Positions 13,280-28,355 of a stretch of DNA of 64,000 nt are shown here, piece by piece; position 1 is the stretch's first letter, and each line of letters opens with the position of its first letter. Source of the stretch: Trichoplax sp. H2 (Eukaryota; Placozoa; Uniplacotomia; Trichoplacea); the NCBI GenBank assembly GCA_003344405.1, contig NOWV01000075.1:248001-312000 (forward strand), read 5' to 3'. The translations under genes were made by a program, and so were the position numbers. The notes beneath the pieces were generated by a model. That model worked only from the letters and a program-made list of their open reading frames with translations, was not told the origin of the DNA and ran no database searches.

Positions 13280-14229
13280 CGAAAATCCAATAAATGCTGT
13301 GGATTGTTGTAATAGTTTAAATCGTGCTAATAATAATGATTAATTGATATTTCAATTATATACCAGTTCAAGGCAATGTAATTATATAACTCTGTCGGTC
13401 TTTAAAAGTCGAATGTGCTATTTTATAATGATGATTACTATCCTAAACCAAAGGAACTGTGGAGATGATAGGTCATTCCTCTCAACCAATAAAAAAAAAA
13501 TCAGCTATCTCGATTACTATCGTATCAATCGATAGCAAAAGGAGAAAAAGAATAATGTTGATGCTTGAGGTACTCAGCTTATGTCTACTTTCTAAGTGTA
13601 TCTAGCTATTATCCACGTCAAGATTGATTGCTGCACTTCCGATTCATAACATATAGTGTATCTATCCCATAAACTTAATTTCTTAACGTCTGTAGATCCA
13701 CATTATTTCACTTTTTTATCAATGCTTTATCCACATGGATCGTCCACGACGTCACTATGCATAGAATACGTAATAAGGCCGACAGCTTTCAATCGATGCT
13801 AGTACCGTCGTACTGTACTGTAATAATACTTGAGATCATATGCAATATTGCATAAAATAGTTGACAGAGTGGAATGATGCCAAGGCTTGAATCCAATCTG
13901 CAATGTCTGTTGAGCAACTTTGAACCTTGTCGCAAGCTCGTTAATCATCAATTAATAAGTTTGTTTTTCTGTCGATAGTGTGGATGATTGCATCAACTCG
14001 GTTAATTGATTCAAGCGACGTTTACAGTGCAAAGGGATGGAACACTGCAATGACAGCATAGTCTAGGGGACCGATCATCACACTAATCGCAAGGATATAA
14101 TAGTCTTAACTCACACTATAGTCATTACAATATGGAAGATCTACGGTACTGTAAATAATGTGTCAAGTGCAAGAACGCTTATGATTGGTCAATTTACAGT
14201 ACTAACAAGAGTAAATACTGTAGTAAACC

Positions 14230-14306
14230 ACAGTACAGTACAGTACAGTACTGTACAGTGCTGTGCTATACTGTACGGTATAGAAATACTGTACTGTACT
14301 GTATAC
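14230..14306. repeat. GTACA/GTACT palindromic array 1
   Basis: CAGTA is repeated five times, switches at the centre to ACTGTACAG, and continues as TACTGTACTGTACTGTA, so the whole array can fold back on itself. Confidence 0.8.
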
Positions 14307-14935
14307 CTAGACTGGTCACTTTTCCTCGGGCGGACGGACTTTCCTACCAGATCAGATCGAAAAGTAGTTCCTCAGTACGATATTAATTAATTTGAATAAC
14401 ATTGATGATCTAAAGTGATTGCTTCCAAGCAGAACTTAGTAACAGGCAAAAGAATAAAGTGTACTATTACTTAATTTAGAAAAAATCAGCCCTTTCAGAA
14501 TCGACTGTCTGCATACTAAAGTACTGTCAAAATGAAGTGTTTGAGTTTGACACAATTTGTTGACCAAAGTTGGCCAAGTAATCTGTCCGTCCAAAGGAGT
14601 GAGTATTTAATATACTGTACAGTATCTGTCCGTCTGAAGGGGTGACCACTGAACAGTGTCCAGTTCAGCTATCCTCTTACTTTACTGTACTGCGAGTGGT
14701 CCATGGTGACGGTTCCGGTTAAGGGATAATAATACTTTTGTTTACTATCTTGTTCACTATAGTAGTAACCGTAGGTATAGGCATGGATTTCTAGATACAG
14801 TATATCTAGTACTGTAGTCTATGGTAAATGGTTACACTTTTATTTACTATCTTGTTCACATGTTTACCACCTGGATTTTCATTCTCTGGACTATTCAAGA
14901 AGTTTGTCTTAATAATTCCTTACCGTACTGTAGAA

Positions 14936-15018
14936 GCATGCACTGTACACTGTACAGTACAGTACTAGCCCGTCCACCCTCTGTACAGTACAGTACAGTA
15001 CAGTACAGTGTACAGTAC
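14936..15018. repeat. GTACA/GTACT palindromic array 2
   Basis: CACTGTACACTGTACAGTACAG is followed by an 18-base GC-richer spacer and then five CAGTA units ending CAGTGTACAGTACC. It uses the same motif and palindromic logic as array 1. Confidence 0.8.
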
Positions 15019-15089
15019 CACAAGAAATTACAATATCGTGTCAGTTCCACGGTTGAATCCCTTGACTCTGTCCGTACTTACACTTGTCT

Positions 15090-15180
15090 GTAGCACTGTA
15101 AAGTACTGTACAGTGTACAGTCTGTACTGTACTGTGTACAATAAGTACTGTACAGTACGTACGTACACTACGTACTGTAT
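15090..15180. repeat. GTACA/GTACT palindromic array 3
   Basis: Alternating ACTGTACAGTGTACAG, TGTACTGTACTGTGTAC and GTACTGTACAGTACGTACGTAC lie about 1 kb before the ADH5 start codon. Confidence 0.8.
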
Positions 15181-16153
15181 CGAGTAGTCCATGACCAGGA
15201 TGTAAAGTAATTTTACTTAGGGTAAGAAATAGGCCAGCAAGTGCATATTTTAGTCCTATTTCGTCTCTGATATACTGCATGTTCAATATACAGTCTATGC
15301 TACCGGCAAAGTATGTAATTACAGTCCAGTACAACGCTGTACTTACTCAGCAAAATTTTACTGGTACCCTTCTGCTTTGTCTACGTATCTGTCTGGCTGG
15401 TTAGTAAATAAAAGAGAGCGAACGGTAGCGCCTAGTAGTGCCAAATTGCCAATGCACGATTAATTACAGTAATAGACTGCAATGGAAAGGGTACAGTATG
15501 GGAAAGGAGAGCAATAACCGCTTTTTACCGTTGTAACAACCGTCTCGTGGAGTATGGTACAGTACTGGAGGCGATCTTTGTGTTGATCTTCACATCGCCC
15601 ATAGGCATAAGCCATAAGCTTTCCTTTGCATGTTAGTAAGGTGTATTTACAAGGACTACCCTGCAAAAAAAAGTGGCGGTGTCCAAAAGAAAATCAACTA
15701 GTTGGTACAGTGATGAACTGCTACAGCAACCATTGTACACAAAGCGAGTTGCAATTTCCTGTTTTAAGCGGGTCAAACCAGTAGCTCAGGGCTATGCCTG
15801 AGTGACATCGACCACCATCGATCATACACTAGCACTTACTGCATACGATAAGCTAGACTGGCACCACCATAGGACAGGCTTGTATGCAGTTTACGACATG
15901 AGAAGGGGTGGACTACTCATTAATGGCCATGTTAAGGGTCTCAATCGGCCTGAACAACAATAATAGTAAGAAATGATCACGAATTAGTAATACATGACCG
16001 TACATACAATCGAATCGACCATCGGTCTGCAATGCACGACGGTACCGTTTAATTTGGATATATTTACTTTAGTATTTTGGAGTCCGAGCACACGAGTTGC
16101 ATGAAATTGCATCACCACACGGACGCATCCATTTCCTCTATTCACCGTTCAAC

Positions 16154-19830
<3,677 letters not shown>

Positions 19831-21922
19831 TGCCTGGGTCAATCAAGCACACAACAGCGATTGCAGTGGATTCTGGAACGCTCATAATTTCGTAATTAAG
19901 TCTGTTTACGATAGCAAACCTTACCTCATTCGCTTTAGTATGCCTAGTTTTCCTTAAAATAGTTACAACATGTGAATTACTGCCGCTTAGCTATATCATG
20001 TAATAACTGTGTTATTTAATAGTAAGGACTGTTGGGATTATTAAAAACTACTGTGTTGCTGCTAGATTAATTCGTTTTTCTCGCTTGCCAATTCTTAATA
20101 AAATTTCGACGGTATTCGAAACCAACTGAGAAATGAGCATAGTAAGATCGATTATGTTGGTTAATGTGTCCGATAGATGTAATTGTTTACGCTTCGAGGT
20201 AATAGTACGAGTAAAATTTGTTTCCCCACTGTTACATTTTTAAGGTTGCGTATAATTATATCCAATTTGATAACATAATATTATTTAGATTAGTCATTTT
20301 CATGTCCGTATTCATTTAAAATTATCGTCTAGAAAATTTCTAGTATTATTACAACTAGACAGAGTTATGACTATTTTCGAAAATTTTGGTAATGATGCTT
20401 AGTTAAATAAGATATCATAGTCAACAGTCTTAGAAGTCATACGTAACGATACTATCGAAAAAATCTCCCAAATAATTCATCAATTATTTAATTTTTTATC
20501 CATCCTCACTTGTGTAAAATGTTCATGACATTTATTACTGTAGACATACAAATATACAGTACGGTAAAATATAGCTTAGCTCTTCTTTAGGAGTAGATTG
20601 GATTACACAAATTGTTAGGATTGCATGAGTAGAAATTGTTAAATTATCGCAATAAAATTTATTGATTAATTAATTATTACAAGACGCGTAGAGGCAGAAA
20701 TTATTGGATTTATATTCTAGTGGCAGATGAAGGCAAACTTATACGGACAAGAAAAGCTTAAAATAAAATTAAGTTAATGGAAACATGGGATTTCAAAATA
20801 CACTAATGAACTACGCTTATTCGACAATGGTTATGCTCCGGCTTGCCAAATAGTAGTTAAATCAAAATTGTAACTTAATCATGCACATTCGGGTGTATAG
20901 GTTATATAAAAAAGCGTCTACAATTTTAGTTAGACAAAATAGCGATTTTATAATTAGGTGATAGCTAGTACAAGATGTTTCGTGGAGATACACGCAATTA
21001 GAGCACAATAGGATCACTATTACTTATGAAATCAAGAATTGAATGAATTTAATGCAATGAAAAATCAACGGTTATATGCAGAAACTCAGATAATCAACAT
21101 TACAAGTATGAAATTAAAATGATCATATACCAATATATTAATGAACATTGAACAGCATCAAATTAACACACTTTTTCGTTTTGTAATATTAACTGCACGA
21201 TAAGGATTTTAGCCAACGCTAAAATCAACACTACAACGGTGTGCACGTATTCCTATAAAATATTACCCGATACATATACGCATTCGCTAGTGACTTTAGC
21301 CCTATTTCTATCATTTGTATATCACAAATAAACGACTGGCTTTCCTTATACAATCTATTGCATGTTGCTGCAACAATGAAGTATTATATATTTATAAACA
21401 GCAAAGCGAATGATGGAATTACGATTCTTGAACATTTTGTTGACATACTCATAATTAACTATGTTAGAATAATTATCCTTCTATTCTACAGTATAATAAG
21501 AGCGGGAGATAAAAATGGGAAAGTGCAATAGTCTATCATTTTGTTACTCGATTTATTGAGTTAAGAATCAATGGGAATACTGTGCTCAAGAAGTGATTAC
21601 AGCATCATTCTTGAGCAGTTACAATAAACTAATTCACTTCATAGATTGGTCGTTAAATCGTTCTTAGCTAGGTGATATTTATTGGTCTGAAATATGACGC
21701 TATAAAACTTTGCTACATGCTGATTAATCTTTTATTATGTGTACTATTGATGATCAGTTTCCATACTACAGCACATATTATGCTTATATGTATTACTGTT
21801 GCAATAGTAACGGTAGCAATTTAAAAGCCAATCGGTGTTTGATGATTGAAGTTCTTTACCACTCTATCATTGCTTAACGTAATCCAGATATTATGATGGA
21901 AAGTCTTACTCCAGTTCTACCA
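19831..21922. other. Intergenic between ADH5 and first GPCR, convergent
   Basis: Start of the AT-rich gene-poor region. It holds the 3' untranslated ends of ADH5 (+) and the GPCR (-). No ORF, RNA gene or clear repeat was recognised. Confidence 0.5.
20097..20102 (+). terminator. Candidate ADH5 poly(A) signal
   Basis: AATAAA about 270 bp after the ADH5 stop, in the correct orientation. In such AT-rich DNA the hexamer is common, so this is only a candidate. Confidence 0.35.
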
Positions 21923-22969
21923 TTAAAATGACCGCATCATCACAGCGTTAGATGTAGGAGCATGAGCTGATGAAGGACTTTTGGACCTATAACATCTACA
22001 TGTTATAATGTTGATTAGTTCTTGACGCAAAGTTTGATCATAATAGGCGAAAATAACCGGACTGGTAACGCAATTCCAAGATGCGGCATATACTAACCAT
22101 TCCCGTATAAAAGGTCGAGTGCTTCTAGGGATGAGGGCTGGATTAGTCACATAAATAATCTGAAAGATATTATACGGTGTTTGCAAAAGTAGATAAACAC
22201 CAATTATTACAGACACTGCGACTACAACTTTTGTAATTGGGTTGCCTGATGTTTCACTATTTTTATTTTCTGTTATTTTGTTAGCGTTGTTTCTCGTCAC
22301 GCATACGATCCGAGAATATAAAATAACACTTATAGATGTAGGCAATAGGAAGGTTAGAAATGACAAAAAGATGTGCCATGCTACTAATGATTGCCGACGA
22401 TTAGATAATACAGTGGTAAGAACGCAATAATTAGGGCATACGCGCCACCAACCGATTATGAGTGGGAAAAAGCCAAAGAAAAACGGTAAGACCCAAATGA
22501 CGACAATCATGATAATTATGGATACAATTTTCATAGTACTCATACGTAAATGCCAAGTTGGTCTGGTTATTGCCAGTAATTTCTCCAATGCCATCAAACA
22601 TATATGAAAGTTGATACAGCAAATAAAACAAAATTGAAAGATTGAGTGACCAAGCTGGCAATAAATATTAATCCACGAAGTTAGTGAATTACGGATTGAC
22701 ACTATCTTAACCGGCAAGATATAAATAAAGCTATATAATATATTTGCTAAGCATAAGCTTGCCAGAATAGCATTACTATACGTTCGTAGAGACGATTTCA
22801 GCAAGATTAAGCCAAGAATTAGGCAGCTAGTTAACAAAATAAAGCCAAACAAAACGCTCCAGGTAATGGAAACATTGGTTTCAAAAGAAGTTAACGGTCG
22901 AAAAAGAATGTTCGTAAGGTTTAGTCTAACGAAGAGATGAACATCAGGACAAGGTACATAGCTGGCCAT
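21923..22969 (-). CDS. Intronless orphan class A-like GPCR, paralogue 1, 348 aa
   Basis: Single-exon seven-helix receptor. Segments: TM1 about 37-58, TM2 67-91, TM3 104-128, TM4 147-171, TM5 197-219, TM6 247-270, TM7 288-309. Kept features: the TM3 Cys (NIYCQL, C104), Cys pair in loop 2 (WWRVCPNYC), P5.50 (FLLPTS), P6.50 (LQTPYN) and P7.50 (SPVIF). Odd features: DRY is E129-K130-L, the sodium-site Asp is Asn (LCLAN), the toggle Trp is Gln (LQTP), and NPxxY is SPVIF. The extracellular N-terminus has CPDVHLFVRLNLT, with a glycosylation sequon shared by the two other paralogues. Of the three it is the most diverged at TM1 (N1.50 replaced by Ser) and TM7. The intracellular tail is short with Ser-rich and Cys-rich patches. 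Ligand unknown. Upstream context is CATCATGG. Confidence 0.93.
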   Translation of the reverse strand: MASYVPCPDVHLFVRLNLTNILFRPLTSFETNVSITWSVLFGFILLTSCLILGLILLKSSLRTYSNAILASLCLANILYSFIYILPVKIVSIRNSLTSWINIYCQLGHSIFQFCFICCINFHICLMALEKLLAITRPTWHLRMSTMKIVSIIIMIVVIWVLPFFFGFFPLIIGWWRVCPNYCVLTTVLSNRRQSLVAWHIFLSFLTFLLPTSISVILYSRIVCVTRNNANKITENKNSETSGNPITKVVVAVSVIIGVYLLLQTPYNIFQIIYVTNPALIPRSTRPFIREWLVYAASWNCVTSPVIFAYYDQTLRQELINIITCRCYRSKSPSSAHAPTSNAVMMRSF

Positions 22970-24789
22970 GATGCAAACTATCGGTGTATACTTGTTTTTG
23001 TGAGTTTATTTTTGAAAAAGCTTTTAGTTTGAGTTTGTCGAACGATATTATCGCAATTTAAAATGAAGATAGCGGTTACAGCAAGATTGGCAGGTATTTG
23101 AAACTTGATGATTAGCTGTAGAGTTGTACTACTGTTTATGGATTGAGAAAAATAAGATTCAAACGTTAATAGATTATCTCACCTTCATTCAGAATTAAAA
23201 ATTGACAGTAAAAGTCGACATGTACAGATAATTATATTGGCAAGAATTTAAGTAATGAGGCAATAACTTCTAGAAACTATGATTGTTTATTGAATTCCTA
23301 TAACTACTCAATGTCATTTCAGCATTGGTATGATGTAATTTGCAAATGAGATTCTAATTAAAAGGGAAATTATTTGGTTAGCGGGATTCCTATAGATAGT
23401 CTTGGAACGGTGAGTAAGAAATGTACAAGCAGTACTGGTCCAAATAGATCATATTGGGCATTAGGTTGTAAGAATGTACAAAAGAGAGGGATGCATAAAG
23501 AATGGCAAGTATCAAGGTCTTATAATATTTCGTATGTACACTTTGCCACAGTACATTAAATTACTGTTAGTCTATTGGTCATTACGATATCATACAACTG
23601 CCAAAGTGAAAACACACTACAGCGTTTCTATAAATCATAGGGGAATAAGTAATTAGGAATTGAACTACGATAAGTTTTCTATACAAGAAAAGCCCAAATG
23701 CAACTTTTTATACGATAACGAGGCTAATACTTCTTTTGAGGCAGCATAATTACGTTACTTGTAAGCGCTATTGGCAGTAGAACAAAATGGCTAAATAGAC
23801 AGTTCATGACCGGTAAATTATTCCATCTTAAGAATCAGTTTCCTTTAATCTAAGTACAGAAGATGGTGCATTGAAATATTAAAATTACTATAGTCAGGCA
23901 TATTTGGAGATTTTATCGCAATAGGGTAAGATTGAATTACTGCTAAAAACTTCTACAATACAAAATAAGTTCATTATTTTGATAGTCTGACAATGTCTTC
24001 CTGTCTACTTTTGTCTATAAGTATCAATATAATGTCTAATTTTCTCAGAGCTTTATGGAATCTCATTCATTACAGATCACGTTTGTTTTACGATCTACAT
24101 TCCATCACTCCCTGAACGATATATCATGCTGTGAAATATTTTTATATAATCTGATAGTTTACAGACTATCAACGCCCATCAGCAGCATATCATGAATGTT
24201 CATGATGATGGTATTGTTAACAACAAGGACAAGCCTCTTATTTCTATTTATTGAAAAGCGTCTTGAAAATAATGATAAAGAGAACTAGGTTATGAGTAAT
24301 CCACTGGCTAGGGATTTAATGCCGTTAAGCTATTTATGACGTAAATGTATTACTATCAAAAAGGAAGAACAAGTACAAGTACAGTCTTTAGAAAGATAGA
24401 GTAGGATTGCGTTTCCAAAATGTCAGCGAGCTACTTTGAATAGAATTCCATTTATTATCGGTATGAGGTCAACACGAGTAAGCCACTATGATCCAAGTGA
24501 ACTATTTTCATTCATTAACATTCAATTTATTTTCAGCAGGATTTCAGTTTCATCCTACTATGATCGAATCGTACGTGATTATTACTCCAAAGGTAATAGT
24601 TCAGAAATTTATATTCAATCCTGCACTCACTTACGTATTTGGTTAAATGTGTCGAGTTGTAGAAGAAAATGCGCTATCTCAATCAGTTTATGTGTATAAT
24701 TTGATCGATAATTTTTAGAGATCGTAATGGATATCTTAAATCATTGGATCCCTTCTAAAATGATTATGCTATTTATTAGGTAAGGCTTC

Positions 24790-25216
24790 ATATTAAAACT
24801 AGCATATCCTTCTACCTAAAGGATCTTATTCCATAATTTAGTAAAACATTTTACTATACGGAAGCAATATTTCGTGCTTATAAATTCATAGTAACCAATG
24901 AATATGCTCGTATTATAGTACAGTAAAAAGTGAAATGATCACCATGATTAATGTTTGCCCAATCATTAGAAATTTGTAGATCAGACTGAAAAGCGAATTG
25001 TTTCTTTACTTTAAAATTAGCTTGTCCTTTCACGTAAGAATCTTATCCTATAATTTAACAAACATCTTGCAATACGAAGGTGATTTCTCGAGCTTATAAA
25101 TTCCTACTAAAAAGGCACACATGAACATAATACTGTATACAATCAAAAATGATCACTATGATTAGTATTTGCCCAATCATTAGAAATTTGTAAATCGGAT
25201 TGAAAAGCGAATTCAT
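24790..25216. repeat. Diverged tandem duplication, period about 214 bp
   Basis: Copies of about 205 bp share GCCCAATCATTAGAAATTTG (24957 and 25171), CTTATAAATTC and GAAAAGCGAATT, with many substitutions between them. Confidence 0.75.
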
Positions 25217-26151
25217 TCTGACTTTCAGCCAATAGATATTTCACCCAAAAATTAAATAGCGAACGACGATAATTACTCTTATAAGAATAAAGTGTTAGCA
25301 GCAAGAACACAATTCACTGCTATCAGCCTAGAAGTTATGACAACCATTTTATATGATGATCTATTAGCAAACTATCGATTTGTCAGCACCTTACAACGGA
25401 GCAACTGACTAATTTGAATTGCTGACCTATTCATACTGTATAGTTGCTGTTAAGTTATGAATACTAGACTATGGATATGGTATATGAAAGATAGAAACTG
25501 GATATTTTTCAATAAGCACATGGCTATTCTGCTTGTATTTATGTCGTGGGATTGTAGAGTAGTAAAAGCAGATGGTTTCAGCATCATTGTCATAAATAAA
25601 TCGTTCTTAGTCTTCTCTTTGTCAAAAGAGATATTAAGCTTGCTGTAAAATCATCTTACTTTGATGAGAAGTAAAAAATATATTTTACTTTTACATAAAA
25701 AGTAACCAATATGGGTTGATACGATGGCTATGGCATGGTTATAACATCTATGTTTCATTATTTTATAGACTATTGACAGAGGCATCGTTCTAAATTAGAA
25801 TAATTACTACTTTAATAGCCACATATTTATTATGAATGGCATATTAACTATGGTAGTTCTACTCATAAGTCATTTACCTTTGTTCGTTTATTTTTACAAC
25901 TGCAAAAAAAATCTACATTAACGTAATGGATTTTGTAGCCTATCGATATTGACTTACTTCTCTTATTTGAGGAAAATTGGAGTGAAAATAACGTCAAGTA
26001 ACTGTGTACACTAGCAAGATATTCAGTTATTACAGTCAATTCTAGATCATTAAATCACTTTTTGACTTTGATAATGTCGTTATTAAGTAGTACTTGTCAC
26101 GTAAAGCTACAGGTAGAGAAAGAGATGCGGGCATTACGATGTAATATACTA

Positions 26152-26232
26152 TTAACCCTTACGCTTTCTATAGTCCGGAAAAATCCGGACCTACAAAAAT
26201 TACTTATATCCTAGAGTCCGGATTTTTCCGGA
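26152..26232. mobile_element. TTAA-flanked CCGGA hairpin, possible piggyBac-like terminus
   Basis: TTAACCCTT at 26152-26160 is followed by GTCCGGAAAAATCCGGAC (26173-26190) and, 24 bases on, GTCCGGATTTTTCCGGAT (26215-26232). The two 18-mers are reverse complements except for one end base, and each is itself nearly palindromic. TTAA followed by CCC is what a piggyBac family end looks like. No second end or transposase was found, so the element type is inference. Confidence 0.35.
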
Positions 26233-26268
26233 TATTACTCATACACTATCAGTTAAGTCACATTGACT

Positions 26269-26727
26269 TAAATGAAGTACCAATCTTATATCTATAAGTA
26301 TTCCATTCAGCATGTATGGCAATCATCTTTGCATAGAAGTGAATATATATCAATGAGGTTTAACAGGTTGCTATACTCTTATCTTGAGAAAGGATTTTTA
26401 TTTTAGAATAGTTGAATCAAAAAATTCTCGATTAGCTCCTAGTGAACAAGTCAATCCTTTTATGAGGTAACTACTGTAATTATACCAATAAATCTACCTT
26501 AATTGAAGTACCAATTTTATATCTATAAGTATTCCACTCAGTATGTATGGCAATCATCTTTGCATAGAAGTGAATATATATCAATGAGGCTTAATAGGTT
26601 GCTATACCCTTACCTTGAGAAACTATTTTAGAATAGTTGAATCAAAAAATTTTCGATTAGCTCCAAGTGAACGAGTCAATCCTTTTATGAGGTAACTACT
26701 GTAATTATGGCAATAAATCTACCTTAA
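26269..26727. repeat. Tandem duplication, period about 230 bp
   Basis: Two copies (about 26269-26498 and 26499-26727) are about 90 percent alike by eye. Shared runs include TATGGCAATCATCTTTGCAT and GAAGTGAATATATATCAATG. Copy 2 has lost about 10 bases around GGATTTTTATTTT. It begins 37 bp after the CCGGA hairpin. Confidence 0.85.
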
Positions 26728-27493
26728 CATGAAAATATATAGCTAAGAGTAGTATAAGTACGCTATTTCTTATGATAATATTGACGCCTACACCTTTTAT
26801 TTTTTTATGGCTGATTCTAATTATCAAATCAATTCAACAGAGGTCTATGACGTGACTCTTAATGGTTTATTCTCGCAAAACATCTTTGCTGTTGTGACAT
26901 CAGAACTATTCCTAATTAACTCTAATTCTATAATGAAACAAGATTAAATGATGGTACAATTGGAACTATTCTATTTTCTATGAACAACGGAGATCTTCAT
27001 TGTGCTCCTTTGAAGCAAATTAATTAAGGATAAATTCCATCTTGCTAACGACTACCTAAGTAAAACGAAGAGATCCTTTCCATGTGGCCAAAATTGGTAA
27101 GGGTATATCATACAGTCAACATGACTAATTTGACTTCTCAGAGATTGGAGAATAGAGTTAGTAATATCGCTGATATTGTCATAATGAATGGAATCATTCA
27201 AAGTTTGTTTAGATATTGCACTTAATATCAGCCGATATGAAGATAATGGTATAGCTGAACGAATCAATATATGAGTAGACCCAAATGCGAACCTTAATAA
27301 CAGCTTGCTTCATTAATTGCATACTAATTATTTCTCCAGAGAATTAGAAAAAGAATCTAAAGCATTAATTAAGGCGTTGTTTGCTAGCAATGGCGCAGTA
27401 ATCTCTAATTTAGCGATGCCCTGCTGAGCATTGTACTGTACATATACCTGAATTAGTAATCAAGTACCGTAGCATTCAGTTTACATTAGGTCA

Positions 27494-27724
27494 TATATCA
27501 TCAGGCGTTTCTCAAATACTATCGGTAAATCAGATAATTTTGGTTTGATAATCGATGAATCAACAAACCTAAGATTACGATCAACATCGTAGTTTGCTAT
27601 AATCCTTTTATTAATCTTTAAAACAGACATGGGCATAATTTCTGTAGCTGGACACCTTTTTAAAGAAAATTGTACGAACTTAAAGACGGAAGTATTATAT
27701 AAAAATAGTAGATTTTGTTATTTT
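27494..27724 (+). pseudogene. hAT-family transposase relic
   Basis: A short open stretch translates as NTIGKSDNFGLIIDESTN, matching the catalytic-core neighbourhood typical of hAT transposases (KSD-F-LIIDEST). It is cut by an in-frame TAG at 27590-27592, after which the same frame stays open for about 44 codons with weaker resemblance (AGHLFKENCTNLKTEVL). Upstream sequence is too decayed to read. The element is dead. Family assignment rests on this motif only. Confidence 0.45.
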
Positions 27725-27892
27725 TAGTTAGACAGTCTTTAATAAGAGAAATGCTTATGTAGTCAAATGAAGCTTAACAAGAAATGGAAGTTCTTGTCGA
27801 ATTATAATTATTGAATATCATGGGAAACAAACTGATTTTTATGACACCAGTTTTATTGGAATAATAAGACTAAATAGCCTAAAGTTTTAAAA

Positions 27893-28355
27893 TGAGCTTT
27901 TTCTGAGTTCCATTTACCGCTCGATCTAAGTTAACACCATTCAAATTTCTTCAATAATTGAGAATGATTGGAATCAAACGGCATAAATAAAGTAAACAAC
28001 TAGACGATTTTTTTCCTCATCGTTTTCGATTGTATGTAACTGACCATAATTTAATTTAATAACCACCATGATGTGAACTAGTTAAGAAAGTAGTAAACAA
28101 GACTTCTCACCTGCAAAATGATCATATAAAGTGAGCTGTCTCCTAATTCTATTTGCCGCTCGATCTAAGTTAACGTCATTTAAATTTCTTCAATAATTAT
28201 AATTGAGAATGATTGGAATCAATAGGCAGAGATAAGGTTAAACAACTAGATGATTTCTATTCATCCTTATTTTTGATTCTATGTAGCCATACTTTATTAA
28301 TTTAATAATAACCATGGTATGAATTAGTCATGAAAGAAGTAAATAAGACTATTAT
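27893..28355. repeat. Diverged tandem duplication, period about 239 bp
   Basis: Copies at about 27893-28130 and 28131-28355 share CCGCTCGATCTAAGTTAAC (27917 and 28156) and AGAATGATTGGAATCAA, with small indels. It follows the transposase relic directly and may belong to the same decayed element. Confidence 0.75.

Larger units (their letters stand above)
13280..16153. promoter_or_regulatory. Divergent spacer between carrier and ADH5 genes, rich in GTAC palindromes
   Basis: Head-to-head intergenic region, so it should contain both promoters. No TATA box can be assigned with confidence. It contains three dense arrays of TACTGTAC/GTACAGTA words (listed separately) plus isolated copies, for example near 13815 and 14615. 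ORFs here (14160-14390, 14821-15093, 15041-15334, 15460-15666) are translations of the repeat (QYSTVQYS-like) and are not genes. Confidence 0.55.

Noticed and set aside
14160-15334. ORFs of 76-97 codons on both strands
   Set aside because: They are translations of the GTAC palindromic arrays (QYSTVQYS patterns), which stay open by repeat periodicity.
22242-22661. ORFs inside GPCR 1 (plus frame and second minus frame)
   Set aside because: Shadow frames of a well-supported receptor gene; the same applies to 33099-33413 and 54319-54507.
24436-24699. 87-codon ORF upstream of GPCR 1 as a GPCR fragment
   Set aside because: It shows none of the family motifs (LNLT, NIYCQL, WWRxCP, LQTPYN) and has no membrane pattern.
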